64,000 bases of DNA from Phytophthora quininea (GCA_011947345.1 JAAVTG010000796.1:49835-113834), one strand, 5' to 3'. Counted from the stretch's first letter, positions 31,317-44,365 are shown. A program made the numbers and translations. Notes: generated from the sequence alone by a model not told the origin.

Positions 31317-32074
31317 ATGCCCACACACAGTGTGACACCCAACCAAAGGATAGTTCAATTCCAGAACGGTCTGCAAAGTTGCCTGGATCAAGTGGCGTCT
31401 TCATACGTCTTTTCGGCAAACACCTATGGGGAATGGGCCTTGGCGATGTGTACAAGGCGGAACCTGCGAAACCAGCAACAGGCCTCCTTCTCTCTGCCTT
31501 CGCCGAACCGAAGCATTTTCGTTGGTTTTTTCGATGGTAGTTCACGTGGGAACCCAGGCCCAGGAGGATGCGGAAGTGTGCTAGTTAAAATTGATGAGTT
31601 TTCTAGTCCACAAATTGTTTGGACGAGCAGCATTTCGTTGGCCAACAAACGGCGCACCAACAAAATTGCTGAACTTACGGGGCTGCGATGTCTCCTGCAG
31701 CATGTGGTCGACAAGCGACTGCAACAAGTGCACGCTGTCGGCGATAGCGAATTGATACTCGGAATGATGAAAAGCGACTAAAGTCTAAGGCACGTCGCTT
31801 CCTATCGATCTACGAACGAGTTCGAACTTTGGCGGACACAGACAGAGTTGCTTCCTGGACTCACCATTACCGCCGCCATAATAAAATGGCAGATCGACTG
31901 GTCAACCTTGCCATGGATGACCAAAGAAGCAAACAAGACGAGCATTATAGTGTTGACTCGCTGGAATCAAGGTATCCAGGAGTGCTTCAATATCTCATGA
32001 GTGACTACAGCGAATGGGCTTCTTCCTTTGGAAATTGCATAGCTCAATTTCCCAGGGCATCGCATGACTCTTGA
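31317..32074 (+). pseudogene. LINE 1 archaeal/plant-type RNase H domain
   Basis: FFDGSSRGNPGPGGCGSVLV is the first catalytic strand in the form typical of archaeal/plant-like RNase HI (DGxSRGNPG). The Glu of NKIAELTGL, the Asp of AVGDSELIL and, after a frame change near 31781, the Asp of HNKMADRLVNLAMD complete the active-site set. It lies downstream of the reverse transcriptase. Such domains are known in plant L1-like elements as a replacement for the usual LINE RNase H. Confidence 0.7.
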
Positions 32075-32431
32075 TGCCACTGGAAAATATACCACAATCC
32101 CATTCTCAAGTTCTGAGGTCGTGTTCGCGATGCCCCGATAATTGCGATTTAGGGGATATAATCATGATTTGATGAGAAACGGTGATCGCGAACACGAAAA
32201 AGTCGAAATTACATTTTCACTGCAGTATCACGATTATCCCTCCATTTCGGAAAACAGGTTTACCCTTGTTTTCAGCATAAATCGCGATTACGATAACAGG
32301 TGTTCGTATTGGTATTGTTCATAAATCGACTCGTTTCCCCTTGAAGTAGTGACCGTGAAGTAGTGACGAAAGCTGCTGGACGCTTCTCACTCTTCAATCG
32401 TCCACGGAGTAAGCACACCAGTAGAGCGGCG

Positions 32432-33562
32432 ATGGGGAAGAAAACGAAGCAGAAGCAGGACACCCTCGTGAAGGAGAAGAAGGACCAGAAGAACTCGTCA
32501 ACGGATAAGAAGAGCGCGGCATCCAACAGGGCCAAGTGGGAGGTAGATGAGGAGTTTGCTCTACTGGAGGAATATGCGGAACTTCGAAAGGACCCGAAAG
32601 CCGCTACCGACAAAGGTCTCACGAAAGCCGCGTGGGGCCAGCTGATGGTGAAGCTGAACGCAAAGCACAAGAATACCCTCGAGAAAGGTGTGATTCTGTT
32701 GATGTTCATGAAGGTTTTACTGATGCGACTGTGACCATACTGCAGGGAAATACAAGTCCAAGGTCTCTCGGCTTATGCAGGACTACGACGTCTACATGGA
32801 GATGAAGGCGAAGAGTGGCGTTGGCGTATGTTTCGAAACAGGAAAGCTCACGTTTCCTGATGACGATTGGGAGCGATTGGAACGCTCAAAGCCCAAGAAC
32901 ATCATGGACAAAATCAAGAGGTTCCGCAAGTATGGCTTCGAGCACGAATGCGCTTGCTTCTTCGCCGCAGGTATGGCTGATAAATCATTGCCTCGATGAG
33001 ATTCAATTGATATGCTAATTTATGCGTGGCACTAGGTGATGTACGCGCTACGGGATCAGAGGCAGAGAGTATTACGGGTCTCGCAAAAGACTTGGCAACC
33101 CTGGCAACTCTGCCAGCACAGAAGAAAACCCCGTTGATGTCGCTGAAATAGATCCTGTCCGTCGTGACGACGCTGTCGAAAAAACGGCTTCGAATGACGG
33201 CGCCGATAGTGACTCGGAAGAGGAAAAGGAGAAAGCTCCTAAGCTATCACCTAGCCATGAGCGTCGAGCTACTAATGTGAAGCGCATTCGTGACGGTGCA
33301 TCAATATCACGACGCAATGCGAAAAAGCAGCGTAAGGAGAGCAACGGAGCTGGCACGGAGCAACTACAAGCTTTGTTGGAGACTGCCAACAAGTACTTTG
33401 AGTTCAAGTCGCGCCAGGAAATGGAAGCTGTCGTCACCAATCCACCCATGCCAAGCATGACGAGCCTGCTTTCCGGTGGTGATGATGATGAAGAAGAAGA
33501 AGAAAAAAGATGCAGATGAGCTCCGTGGCCTCGATAAGGACGTGCTCATCGCTCAAGTTTAA
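32432..33562 (+). CDS. Harbinger-associated SANT/Myb-like protein
   Basis: The start is MGKKTKQKQDTLVKEKK, a Lys-rich N-terminus, followed by a SANT/Myb-like DNA-binding domain (KWEVDEEFALLEEYAELRK to MDKIKRFRKYGFEHEC). Two short introns fit: 32688-32745 (GTGTGA...CTGCAG, joining EKG to KYKSK) and 32971-33035 (GTATGG...CACTAG, joining FFAAG to DVRAT). The C-terminal part is charged (DSEEEKEKAPKL, RRNAKKQRKE) and ends DKDVLIAQV at the stop at 33560-33562. One-base shifts near 33120 and in the A run near 33505-33510 break the frame. In Harbinger elements this protein partners the transposase for nuclear import and end binding. Confidence 0.65.
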
Positions 33563-33794
33563 ATGGGAGGCTTATCGCGAGCCATAATGCATTCACGCTA
33601 TCGTCATCAACGCGGTTTTAGCGATTCTTGAGAGTTCAAGCAAGTACGATAGTCAATTAAATTTAATCGATTTGACTTAGCTTACCACATTCTTGAGGCT
33701 CATGTGGATAGCAACCAACTGCTTTGCAATCGCAGGAAATGTTAGGCTTGACTGAAACGAAGACATCAACCGGTGATGATAGCTGTGGGTCAGA

Positions 33795-34210
33795 TTAATC
33801 AACGTCGCTCTCAGTATCACTGTCGCTTTCACTGCTGCAGCTGTTGTCTTCGTATTCCGAAGAATCCTCGTCGGAATAGCTGTTTGGATCGAAACCTGCT
33901 TGCAAATATTCTTCATACTCGGTCCACATCTCTCTTGCTACGTATGCACGCCAATTATCACTGCTCTCAAAGTCGAAAGGAATTGGTTGACTCGCAGCGT
34001 TTGCGGCGTGATCAAGTACGGCTTCACGACGAGTTTGTATGAGACTTGTCCTACATCGATCGGGTCATAGTCTCGGATAAAATTGTGGACACAGACGCAT
34101 GCGAATATTGTCGTCTTTATCGTATCCATTTCGTAGTCCATGCAGCTTCGAAGAACCTTGAATCGTCGCTTTAGTATGCCAATAACACGCTCCACTATGT
34201 TACGTGCTTT
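33795..34210 (-). pseudogene. Harbinger transposase, C-terminal part
   Basis: Reads ARNIVERVIGILKRRFKVLR (third catalytic acid, the Glu of VER) and TIFACVCVHNFIRDYDPID. After a one-base shift near 34020 comes a tail DFESSDNWRAYVAREMWTEY with a very acidic Ser/Asp/Glu-rich end, stopping at 33795-33797. The 5' side stops at the LINE 2 insertion. The other part is at 44553-45395. Leaving out one copy of the 16-base target duplication joins the two parts exactly in frame. Confidence 0.8.
34195..34210 (+). repeat. Left target-site duplication of LINE 2
   Basis: ctatgttacgtgcttt, identical to 44553-44568. It lies inside the Harbinger transposase gene. Confidence 0.85.
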
Positions 34211-34274
34211 ACTTCTCAATTTGCGGTATTGACTCACCACCAATTGAGCGCCAGTTTCTCTCAACTCTCTAGAG

Positions 34275-36562
34275 ATGCCTACTCCAAGTTCTGCCTTTGC
34301 GACGCCACCTGCTCCCCCAACGAAGGCCTCCTCCGACATGGAGGTGGAGGTCGATCGCTCTCCTAGCCCAACCATGACTCAACCGGTTTCCGCTCCGGCT
34401 GACGCCTCGACTAGCCAAGCAAGGTGCGACCCGAGCGCCTCGTTTATGGGCAAGCATCTGGAACAAGCCCCCACGCACGACAATACGCGTGCACCCAACT
34501 CGTCAGCGACGCCTCAACAGACACAGCCAGCGGACCGCTTACCATCGTATCGGGCGGCCGTGACAGGCCTCGCGGAGACAACCATTTCGCCGTCGACGTC
34601 GCGAGAGCGTCCACGTGGCCTACTTCCAACCCCCGAAGCCCTAGCCGCTGTTCGTCGCTTGCACGAGGACGGACAACATGATCCAGCAGAGTTTCTTGCT
34701 GCGGCGAAAGCGGCGCAACCCGAAGCCATCGCTGATGCACATTTCAGCATTAAATCTCGGGTGTCGTCTTCCCTGTTTGGAGTGTCTAGACCCGCCCTTG
34801 AGCTCGGGTTGACTGCAGTGAAAGACAACGCAACTGTGTGTGAGGTTATCGGGTCGGGCGACATTCTACATGTGCACCGTCAACCACGCAACAGTCTCGT
34901 GCTCTACTTACGCTCTGAGTCGGCAAAGCAGCGCTTGGCAGGCCAACGCTGTCAGTATTTGGGACGCACGCTCACTTTTGAGGCGTTAAACCCTCTCCCA
35001 GGCGCGTTTTACATTGACGTGCTCGGTATTCGTAGCGATCAGACCGCGAGCGACCTGTTCAATGGGTTTCTTGCCAGCCAGTTCCAACCGGTTTATTTCA
35101 ACTTCACATACCAGGCTCCATCAGGATCGATTACCTCGGGCATTGTGCGCTACTATTTCAATACCCCGAAATGTCCCGAGGCGTTGGTCGTGGACGGCCA
35201 AGTTTATGATCAAGTTGTGTTGGAAGGAATAATTTTGTATTCCGCGATAGCTCGAGGAGCTCCCTCCGTTCAATACTATTTGCATCCAACATAACCATCG
35301 CCCCACGCGTTACGGTTTGGACCAGGGGGTCTATTCTGCAACACAAACCCATCAAGGCAGCCCCTTTATCTGTCAGCGGTAGTAAAGAGGTCAGCAGAGC
35401 TCGGTCGAGTCAGCTTCAACGACCCCTGGGCCACTGAGGAACGATACTACAGCGATGGGAGTTGATGATGCTGGAGTGAGTTCGAGGACTGCAGCACCAT
35501 CGACATCCTCAAGAAGGTCGGGCAAAGCCCAGAACCCGACATCGAGTCCCGCATTTAGCTCGCCCCCACGAAAGCGACTGGCAAAACGTATCCCCGCCTA
35601 AGTCTGCGCGCGTCCGCGTGCTTTCTACTCGGAAAACTACTAGTCAGAACTCGACACGGTTTCACTGAAACTGCGAGAACACTCGGTGCATTTTGAGGAG
35701 ATGACATGGATCTACGCGTCACTCCGGCAGAGATTGTGGTACCTGATGGTGTCCGCAGCTCCAATGAATATGCAAACTTCATGGAGGTGAGGAGGCGACG
35801 GGCAGTCTGCTCGGATGTACCTTCCTCTATTGCGAAGTCACTCGTACTCGATGAAGATATAGCCATCCAGGAGGCCGCAGCGCTCCGGGAGCTGGAACTC
35901 GCAGCGATGATGAAGAATCTGGATCCTACCTGATCAGAAACAGAGATCGTTACCACGGATGATCTTGTGCGGAAAATGAACAAGAACAAGGCCCACTTTG
36001 CAGGCAAACTTTTTCGGCTCATGAGGTCTAAATCGCAGCTCATGGATGACTTTGTGCGGGTTCATATAATATCTCGCGCAATCCACGCCACCTTGCCGTT
36101 GTCCTGCGCTTCGGTTGCGGAGAAATGGAAGAAAATATTTGGAGAGGACTGCCCGCGATCGCGCGAGGCGCTATTTGACCAAGTAGATCGATGGGTGTTA
36201 GACATCAATGAGCTGGAGCTGTACGAGCTGTCGGAAGCTCTAGTCTGCTTTGAACTTCTTCTACCGGCGGTTGCTCCTGACATTTTTGGACGTGATATTT
36301 GGCTGCATGTTCTGTGTGGATTCGATGCGTCGTGGATTGGTTCGTCCCCAGTGCGTCTACTCCATCCAAACCAGTTACTGGGCGTTCTCCGAAGCGACCT
36401 CGGGCCCGGATACTCACGTATGTTGAGTCCTCGCAGTGGGTGACTCCATTCACTCGCCGTCTCCAATCGCTTCAGCAATCTTTGCTCTGGATGCCAGAAG
36501 AGAATGGCGCACTTTCGATCGCGTTCTCTTCATTAGGACCGGTATGGGGTCTACCGTATTAA
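34275..36562 (+). pseudogene. LINE 2 ORF1
   Basis: 34275-35294 is open for 339 residues. A Pro/Ser/Thr/Ala-rich N-terminus leads to a folded part (EVIGSGDILHVHRQPRNSLV, YLGRTLTFEALNPLPGAFYI, ALVVDGQVYDQVVLEGIIL) resembling the nucleic-acid-binding ORF1 half of oomycete LINEs. After a degenerate stretch the frame resumes at 35706 (MDLRVTPAEIVVPDG) and runs with one stop to about 36562 (DDFVRVHIISRAIHATLP, WLHVLCGFDASWIGS). No zinc knuckle was found. Identity rests on position and composition. Confidence 0.55.
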
Positions 36563-36575
36563 CTCTCCCGATCGC

Positions 36576-39500
36576 TTGAGTGGAATTTCGTGGACCAACG
36601 TCGACCTGCTCTCTGTCAACACGAACGGAGTCAAGCAGAATGGACGTAAACTCTCCGAGCGAGTTGTCTCGCAGTTCCATGTCATCGCGCTCCAGGAAAC
36701 GAAATTCCGGAACGCACATCACTTCTCCAAGTTTTTATTTAATGTTTCAACTATCTCTCACCACACAGTATTTGTGAGCGATCGTAACAGCGGCAATCCA
36801 GCCCAAATCGGTCCACGTAGCGGCGGGGTTGCCACCCTGCTTCACCCCGAGTTACCTGGGGTAGGCACAGCCAAGGTTGTTACTGAGGCTACCGTCGAAG
36901 GTCGATATCTGTTGGTACGAATGGAAGTGGATGCTCATCCCGTCTACATTCACAATGTGTATGCCCCAGTCCGCCAAACGGACCGGGCGGGTTTCTTTGC
37001 GGGTTTGCCCACTCATTTTGAAGACTCCTCTCATCATATCGTGATGGGGGACTTCAACGTCGCTGTCGATCCGGTGCTAGACTCGAGAGGTACTGCTCAA
37101 CTGTCGGATACGACTCGGGGGAGTTGATTAGCTGGTTAGCGTCTCTCCGAGTCATCGACCCCTGGAGACTACGCTTTCCTGATCGACGTCTGTTCTCCGG
37201 CCCACTTCCACGGGTTAATCGTCTTGATTACATTTACATCCCTGACACATGGGTGGACACCCTGTTCGACTCCGCGAAGTACTATCAAGCACCGCATACG
37301 GGCGATCATCTAGCTCTTCGTCTCTCTCTCGGTGAGGCGCGCCGCCGTCCATCTGCCGGATATTGGAGGCTTCGGCCAGAAACTCTGGACAGTCATGCAG
37401 TAAGACGAGAAATTGTTCAGGATATTCAAACACTTGCCGCCACCATCCACTCAGTCCCCAATCCGGGTCTGGTCTGGGAGGGATGGAAACGGCGAATTCG
37501 AGGTCAGCTCCAGCTCGCCCAAGCTCAGGATTGTACCCAAGCCAACTCACTCCTGTCTGCATGTCAGCGGGATCTTACCCACTGCCATCGCGCCCATGCT
37601 GCAAGCAATTCGGATGAATCCGCAACAGCTCTGATACAGGCTGTGGAGACAGAGGAAGCAGTTCAACAGCACTTGCTTGAACAACGCCAAGACCAAGGGT
37701 TCGACTTTCATGCACATGAAATGGAAGCATCAACCTCAGCTTTTTTCGTCCACCCGATACGGTGCTACGCTCCACGGCTATTACTGCGATCGTACTAGAG
37801 TCTGGAGGAGTCAAATGATCTCGCCGACATTAGTGCTGTTTTCAGAAGTCATTGGGGCTCAATCTTTGGCGATCCGAAATATGGGTCGGACGATACCCGA
37901 GTTGATGACACCATGACCGATCGACTCCTGAATTCGGTGGTAAGGCACCTGGACGACGCCCAAGCTGCGATTTTGGACGCGCCGATTACCGCGGAGGAAT
38001 TGGCGAGAACAATTCACCACCTGAAGAAACTCTCTGCTCCCGATCTGGACGGTCTCGGGTCAGCACTGTATATTTTAGATCCTGAAGCCTTTAGTGAAGT
38101 TCTATCGGTGGTTTTTGGCAGCGAACTGGACCACGGTCGCCTCCTTTCGTCTCAACGAAAGTCCTGCGTCTCATTACTCTACAAGAAAGGGGACAGAAGG
38201 GGCCCAGGCACAACAGACCGATCTCACTGATGCAAGTTGATGTCAAAATCCTGTCCAAACCGCTGGTCTACCGACTTCAGCGCTTCCTCCCGGATCTAAT
38301 TCACCCCGACCAAAAGGCTTCGTCAAAGGGCGCTCCCTGCATCATCACGTCCGCTTTCTCCATGACCTACGGAGACTAATCTAACGTGGGGAGGCAAAGG
38401 TTACGCTCTCTTTCTGGATTTTGCTAAGACTAACGATGGAGTCAATTGGAATTACTTGTTTCAAGTACTTGAGCGAGCTGGTTTCGGAGAGGTGTTCTGT
38501 AGCTGGGTTCATATTTTGTATTCGGATGTCCAAGCGACACTATCGCTAAACGGGACTCTACAAGAAGCGTTGTTTCCAATACGTGGAGTCAAGCAAGGAG
38601 ATCCTCTCTCATCTCTGCTATTTGTGCTTTCAATCGAGCCTCTCGGCAACCTCCTCCGAGCACAACCGGATCTCGGAATTCCGATATCCGTTGACTTAAG
38701 CGCTACAGGAATCTATTTCGCGGATGACTCCACCCTCTTTTGAAATCTCTCGCGGGCTTGGCTCGTCAAGTGGAGATTGTTCGATCGTATTGCGCCGGCT
38801 CTGGGGCTCTACTCAACCTCGAGAAATCACAAATATTTACTTTCCATGATGAACGCGTGTCAGCCCAGGCTTCTCAGGTCGGGCTCAATTCTTCGGAATG
38901 CACCAAGTATCTCGGTATACCTTTTGGTCAGGGAGTGAGCGACGACTCAATTTTGCGTCGTTGGAATCACGGATTGGTTCCAGACTGGCACGGTGGAGTG
39001 CTCGTGCACGCACCTATCGGGGCAGACTACTCATTCTGCAGACTATGGTTCTCTCGATTTTATGGCACTTTACACCGCACTTTACCATGCCGACAGCTAT
39101 GATTAAACGGTTACAGCCACTAGTTGACCGATACCTCCTGACGCGAAGTGCGGACTCGTCACGTCGATTCGTGAAGCTTGCCAAGGCTTCGATTTGCCAT
39201 GTTTCCTTCAACAACGGCGGACTGCAAATTCCATTGCTACAGATAGTTTTTGATGTTCAGCGGATGCGCCTGTTCCAACAACTTGTAAACATGGACAACG
39301 ATGAGCTCTAGCGGGCGACTACTTCGGCACTGCTGGCTCACAATGTACCCGGTGGTTCTTCTGGGACTCCATTTGACTTTCTGAGCTGCCCGTACACGAT
39401 TCGATCCGCAATCGTGAATGTTGTGTCGCTTACGTTGTGGCGGCGGTCTACGTGGAAAGTGTGGTCGTCCATTTGATGGATGCCGGGTGAAACCTCTGTC

Positions 39501-40679
39501 GATCCAGTTCACTACTGCGAGCGTACGTGTGGCACTCTACTCACCCTCTGCTGGTTGTTGGAAATGACACGAACTCTCGCTCACGCTTCTAGGAAAAACT
39601 GGAGCGACACGTCAATTTCGGACGCAGTTCGCTGAAGCGACCGGATGTAGGTGCTTACTGGACTTCATGAGTGGAGGGTGGCTCGAAGCCCCTACATTTA
39701 TGGCTCGGTTCCTGTTGGCAGTGCCTGAATGGCCTCTCCGATACCGGATGCGCCATCTAAACAATCTCTACTATGATCTACGTCGGATCTACAATGTGGT
39801 GACTGGCCCGTCGGGCCCTCTTCACGGCCCTTGTACACCAGCACTGCCCCTACCGCTAGTCGGGGTACGGAGGAGTACGAAGGTGGAGCTATTCCCTCAT
39901 CTCCAAAAGGACGCTATGAAAACTTTACTGGGTCCGTCTCAAATGCCTGTACGTGACCATCCACTTTTCTACCAAGTCGACGATTTCAGCCAAGCAGATT
40001 TAGCTGAGACCGTCGCAGCTCTGAAGATGCTCCGGCGTGTTGTCCTGCCGGTCTACTCAGATCTGCATTTTCGACTCAGCTGGAAATTGCTCCCGACACG
40101 GTCACGTTTTCATTTCCTACGCACTCTCAGCTCGTCAGACCTGACCTGTGCATTTCCCGGCTGTAGTGACATTGAAACGGATCAACACCTTTTCTTTGAC
40201 TGCGCACGAGCATCTTCATTGTGGAGGATGATCGCACAGGACTGGGAGGGATCCTAGACGGACCGGTGACCTGGATTATGATCACCACTCTCCAAGAACC
40301 GGTTTGGGCAATCTGTCAAAAGGACCTGGTTGAACATTTTTCGACACTCTGGATGGTCATGCACACCATTGTTCTCTATGTGCTGTGGACAGCACGCAAC
40401 AAACACCAATTCGAGGATCACCAGCCCCCAGAAGTTTCCACGACCTGCTTTCGCGTCTATGCTGTATTTGGTCCCCATTTCCGAGCACTATTACGATCTT
40501 CCTCTCCGTCAACGCAATCCGAACTGCAACGCTGTCTGCAGGTGTTTTCACCTGCGACTCGTCTTCGCCGCTTCATGGTAACACATCCTCGGATTTTTAC
40601 CGTCCGCCACGACACGTGGTTTCTCAACGACTCGGGGCTTCTCACAGCTCCACCGATCTACTCGACGACAAATGTATGA
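36576..40679 (+). pseudogene. LINE 2 ORF2: endonuclease, reverse transcriptase, zinc domain
   Basis: The endonuclease part has LLSVNTNGVKQNGRK, HVIALQETKF, VYIHNVYAPVRQT, HIVMGDFNVAVDP and NRLDYIYIPD. The reverse transcriptase has ELARTIHHLKKLSAPDLDGL, IRGVKQGDPLSSLLFVLSIE and IYFADDSTLF (motif C as FADD), then ECTKYLGIPFG. The C-terminal part (RLSWKLLPTRSRFHFL, CAFPGCSDIETDQHLFFDC) is a zf-RVT type zinc domain with its C-x4-C ... H-x4-C set. Frames change near 37125, 37800, 38230, 38400, 38740, 38950 and 39310, so it is not translatable as one protein. Confidence 0.75.
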
Positions 40680-40682
40680 TCA

Positions 40683-40690
40683 TGTATTCT
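40683..40690 (+). repeat. Left target-site duplication of the hAT element
   Basis: tgtattct, repeated at 44490-44497; eight bases is the standard hAT length. Confidence 0.85.
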
Positions 40691-40824
40691 TAGGGGTGGT
40701 TTTGGACGACTTCTAAACACTTCTAAACTTTTTGGAAAACGTCCAAAATCCATGCAGAATGCAAAACTATCTGAAACTACCAACAAGGATATTCTATTCT
40801 ATCAGAGAAGGTTTTTCGGAACAA

Positions 40825-41700
40825 TGAACGCCAGCATGCGCTCCCGTTCAGCACGCTGGTGGACAAGCACGGCAGCCACTCCATGTTGGTAATGACGCTT
40901 GCCATCTTCTCTTTGGCCTAGCCTTCCCCGACTTCAGCTAGAACGTCTCGCCCATCACGTTCGCGCCGATCATCTCGGTATCAGCCTGGACAGCAAGCCA
41001 CACGTAACCTTCGCTCCCGTGCAAGAACTGTCCTCCAAGAAGACGTGTCAAGATCGTCCTGCTGCTCGCGTTGCTATCAGCTGCATGATGACCGTCATCA
41101 TCGCCATCGGCGCACGACTGGCCGAGTACGTGGACGACTCGGGTATTCCGCTAACGCCCATATCCAAGCGTGACGTCCACATCGAGTGCTTGGATGGGAA
41201 TCTGGCGCCCCACCTGGATGGGACTGCTAACAGAGTACGTCGTCATCGATTTCAGCCTCGTGTCCGGCACGGAAGCGACGGCTGCCTTCATGATCCTGCC
41301 GCAGCACTGCAAGCGCCACGACATCACCGCCGGAGATCCGCCGCCGGCTGCTGAGCAACGAGATCGCCGTGGAAGAGAATTTCTTCCTCAACGCCGAGAC
41401 CACGCTAGAGTTTTGCGAGAACTAGCTGCTAGCAACGCGCGCCTGCAGGACATCAACCACCACCACGAGTCCATGCGACGGAGCTGGCGACGAACGAGAC
41501 CGATGCTGTGGTCGTGGTGCCGCTCATATCCCATCCCAGGCACACAACAAGCGAGTCGGCATGCTGTTTCAGTGTCAATTCGGTGTGGGCACTGTCATGC
41601 CGTGGGCGCTGCAGCTCGTCACCTCTATGTCGTACTACGCGTACTACGCGATCTAGGCTTCGCGTATTCAAATGCATGACCCATGTGCAGGGTTGCAGCA
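40825..41700 (+). pseudogene. Degenerate coding-like segment inside the hAT element (possible captured gene fragment)
   Basis: Protein-like stretches occur on +, in changing frames: HGSHSMLVMTLAIFSLA, RVAISCMMTVIIAIGARLAE, DSGIPLTPISKRDVHIECLD, VVIDFSLVSGTEATAAFMIL and NEIAVEENFFLNAETTLEF. Hydrophobic runs suggest part of a membrane protein, but I do not recognise the family. It lies between the terminal repeats and on the opposite strand to the transposase, as expected for transduplicated host sequence. Filler DNA is the alternative. Confidence 0.3.
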
Positions 41701-42029
41701 ATCGTTCGTATGCTAAGAGCGCTCGCGGCACGAGTTCTTGCCAGACAAGAGCAGTATGCTGGCTCAGCGTCGCTGGACGGGTACTGCTTGATGCTGTTGC
41801 AGGGGGTGAGAATGAGCAAGGGGTGTGCAAACGCGTCTGGACAATCTGCAGGAAGTGAACCCGGTAAAGGAAGATAGGAAATTCATCCGAGTACAAGATA
41901 ATCACTAACGGAGGTGCTGCGAGGTACAGTGCAGGTTGACGGGATGAGCGAGGTGTTTGTTTGGTACTTAACGCAGACAACGCTCAGCACCTTGCGTGCC
42001 GGTTAAATGGAGCATCAATCGACTTGGTA

Positions 42030-44365
42030 TTAATTATCTTCGACACTCTCTGGGCAAGACTGATGGCGTGCAAGATCAACTTCACCCTTCTTTATCGTGC
42101 CATAATTTATGTAGATATATGCCAACATTTCCACCTTTTCGACGGAGAGTCTGTTCCTTCTCTTCGAGTGGATGTGATCAAAGATACTCCAGGCCCTTTC
42201 ACTGGCTGCCGATGAAGTGGGAATAGCAAAAACAAACTCAGCAATTCTCGTGAGCAGCGGGTAATCCTGGCTTCTCTTTGCGCCCCAGTAGTCACGTGGA
42301 CTAGACTGAGAATATTGATCCCGTGCCGATGCACCACCACGCTGCTTCCAGCGTTTAAAGCTGAGGATTTCTGCAGTCAGTTTGGGGTCGTTTGATGTCG
42401 TTGTTAGACCACACCGCTTCGCCATTCGAAGTATTTGTTTATCGACTTTATCGTTGTCTTTGCCAACAAAGTCGTCGAGGTTTGTGGATGGGTCGAGCAT
42501 GAATCCAATGGACATTGAGTTCGTGTGAACGTAATTCCAGCGGTTCTTAATTTTCTCTCGAACGAAATGTTGCAACTCCGTCGTTTCAATCGCATTAAGC
42601 TTATCATAATCGCCCCCGGACTGCAATCTTTCGTCATCTGGCGCCGTACTTTCGAGTTCAGCTTCATCTGCTTCAGTCTCCGCGGTACTACTAAGCAGCT
42701 CGAGGCCATCCTGTGCGTCCGATCCCTCATCTGCATTTGGATTGGTATTTTCATCTTGTTCGACTGTATCTGCCTCGTGCTCAGGTGCCGTGACACCAAA
42801 CGCCTCATGATATCGTAGCCAACGAAACCATTTATAAACTCCCGACACAAAAATTTTGTCTGCTTCCAGGTACTTTAACGCTTTGATAATTGGGTCAAGT
42901 AAGCGCACAACGAGCGCTAAATTAACCCAGAACTTATCGTCGCGTACCAGTGCCATCAAATACTCTAGTTTTTCCTGCGTGGTGCTGTTCCCCGGTACCG
43001 ATCTCGAAATTGCTCATACTCTGGGCTCACAAATAGCTTTTCAAGTATCTCTCGATTATTCATCACATTTTGCAAGCAGCTAAACACTGAGTACCAGCGC
43101 GTCGGGACGGGGAGCACCAGATTTCGTGCTCTCGCGCCAATTCGACGGACACCTTCTTGTAGACGCTTGAATTCATCCAGTAAAGCCAGATGATCACGAA
43201 CAAATCGAGTAAGCGCGACCGCTCTTGAATGGACAGCTTTAATCGACGGAAACTTACAGATATCCTTCATGGGTAGATTGAGCACGTGAGCTGAGCATCC
43301 ACCACTAACTACGTTTCGCCGAGATTGGATACGCTGAGTAGCACTCCTCATGTTTCTTGCGTTATCAGTTACAACAGCGACCACCTTTGCGGATGTTTGA
43401 CGTTCAATGTCCTCAATGACTTTCTCAATTTCTTGTGCCATGTAGTCTGCCGTATGCTGCTGTGATTTGGTAGACCACGACGACCAAAATATCGCCGGCA
43501 TCTCCGGAGCGACAACCATAAAATTGATAATACTGGAGCTGTTGGTATCACTCCACCCATCCGTGACGAGAGACACATAAACCTGCTCATTAATCAGCTT
43601 GATCACGTGGCAGCGGTGAATTTGGTCTCGTACTCTTTTTAAAAGCACGTTGCTGAGTTTGTGCCTCGATGGTATCTTTAATGACGGCGCAATCATAGCA
43701 ATAAATTCTTGAAAAACCTTCGCCTCCACAAGGATAAATGGTAGTGCGCACACAAAGAAGACTCGTGCCAGCGCCATCTCAAAATCGTCTTGACTCAGTG
43801 CTTGCGGTTTAGACGGTTCGACCACTGCTTGTGGGGCTGCGTCGGGAGCTGGAGCCGGCCTCGGTAGTAAAGACATCCTAATATCTCTAGAAACGGCAGG
43901 ACACTCTTTCGTGAGGTGGCTCAGCAAGTTTCCACTTGGTTTGCCATTCTTCTTGAGCCGATTGCAATATCTGCACCGGCCGTGCCGCTTTCCGTTCTCT
44001 TTCTCGACAAAGTAGTGCTGCCAAATACCCATGGGTGGACGACCGATAATAACCGGCGGTGTTGAGGGTTGGCGCGAGAGAGCTGGGGACCGTGGAGGCC
44101 TCGCTGATCCTGACTGCGGTGAGTAAAGCACCTGCCGAGGAGCCCGCGTTGGTCGCCTAGTTGCAGCCGGCGATTGCAAAGACTCCTGAGACACACGATG
44201 AGCGGAATACGGGCTGAAGCGAGGCGACCTCCTTGGCGTCGGAGATCCATGAGTCCTTGTGCGTGAAGCACTCGACGGAGATGATGCTGTCGAGGGCGAT
44301 GCGGTGCTACTAGCGTGCTGCTCGGAGTTGTCGTTGGCCATGGCGATCTCTTGGTTTTTCTTCAA
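42030..44365 (-). CDS. hAT transposase, one homopolymer frameshift
   Basis: The start is the Met at 44365, or MANDNSEQHAS at 44341. The order is: a Ser/Pro/Arg-rich N-terminus; a BED-type zinc finger (IWQHYFVEKENGKRHGRCRY, CNRLKKNGKPSGNLLSHLTK); the catalytic region with VSLVTDGWSDTNSSSIINF (first Asp), VVAVVTDNARNM (second Asp) and GCSAHVLNLPMKDI (the C-x2-H of hAT transposases); and the C-terminal dimerisation region PTSSAASERAWSIFDHIHSK with its catalytic Glu. A run of five T at 42969-42973 (A on the coding strand) shifts the frame between TAPRRK and EYLMALVRD. One more base restores a single protein of about 777 residues. Confidence 0.85.

Noticed and set aside
32119..32197. A small independent MITE with 13-base inverted repeats (32119-32131 and 32185-32197)
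   Set aside because: The left repeat is the terminal repeat of the large Harbinger element, matched at 45563-45578 with a TGA duplication; the inner copy is subterminal.
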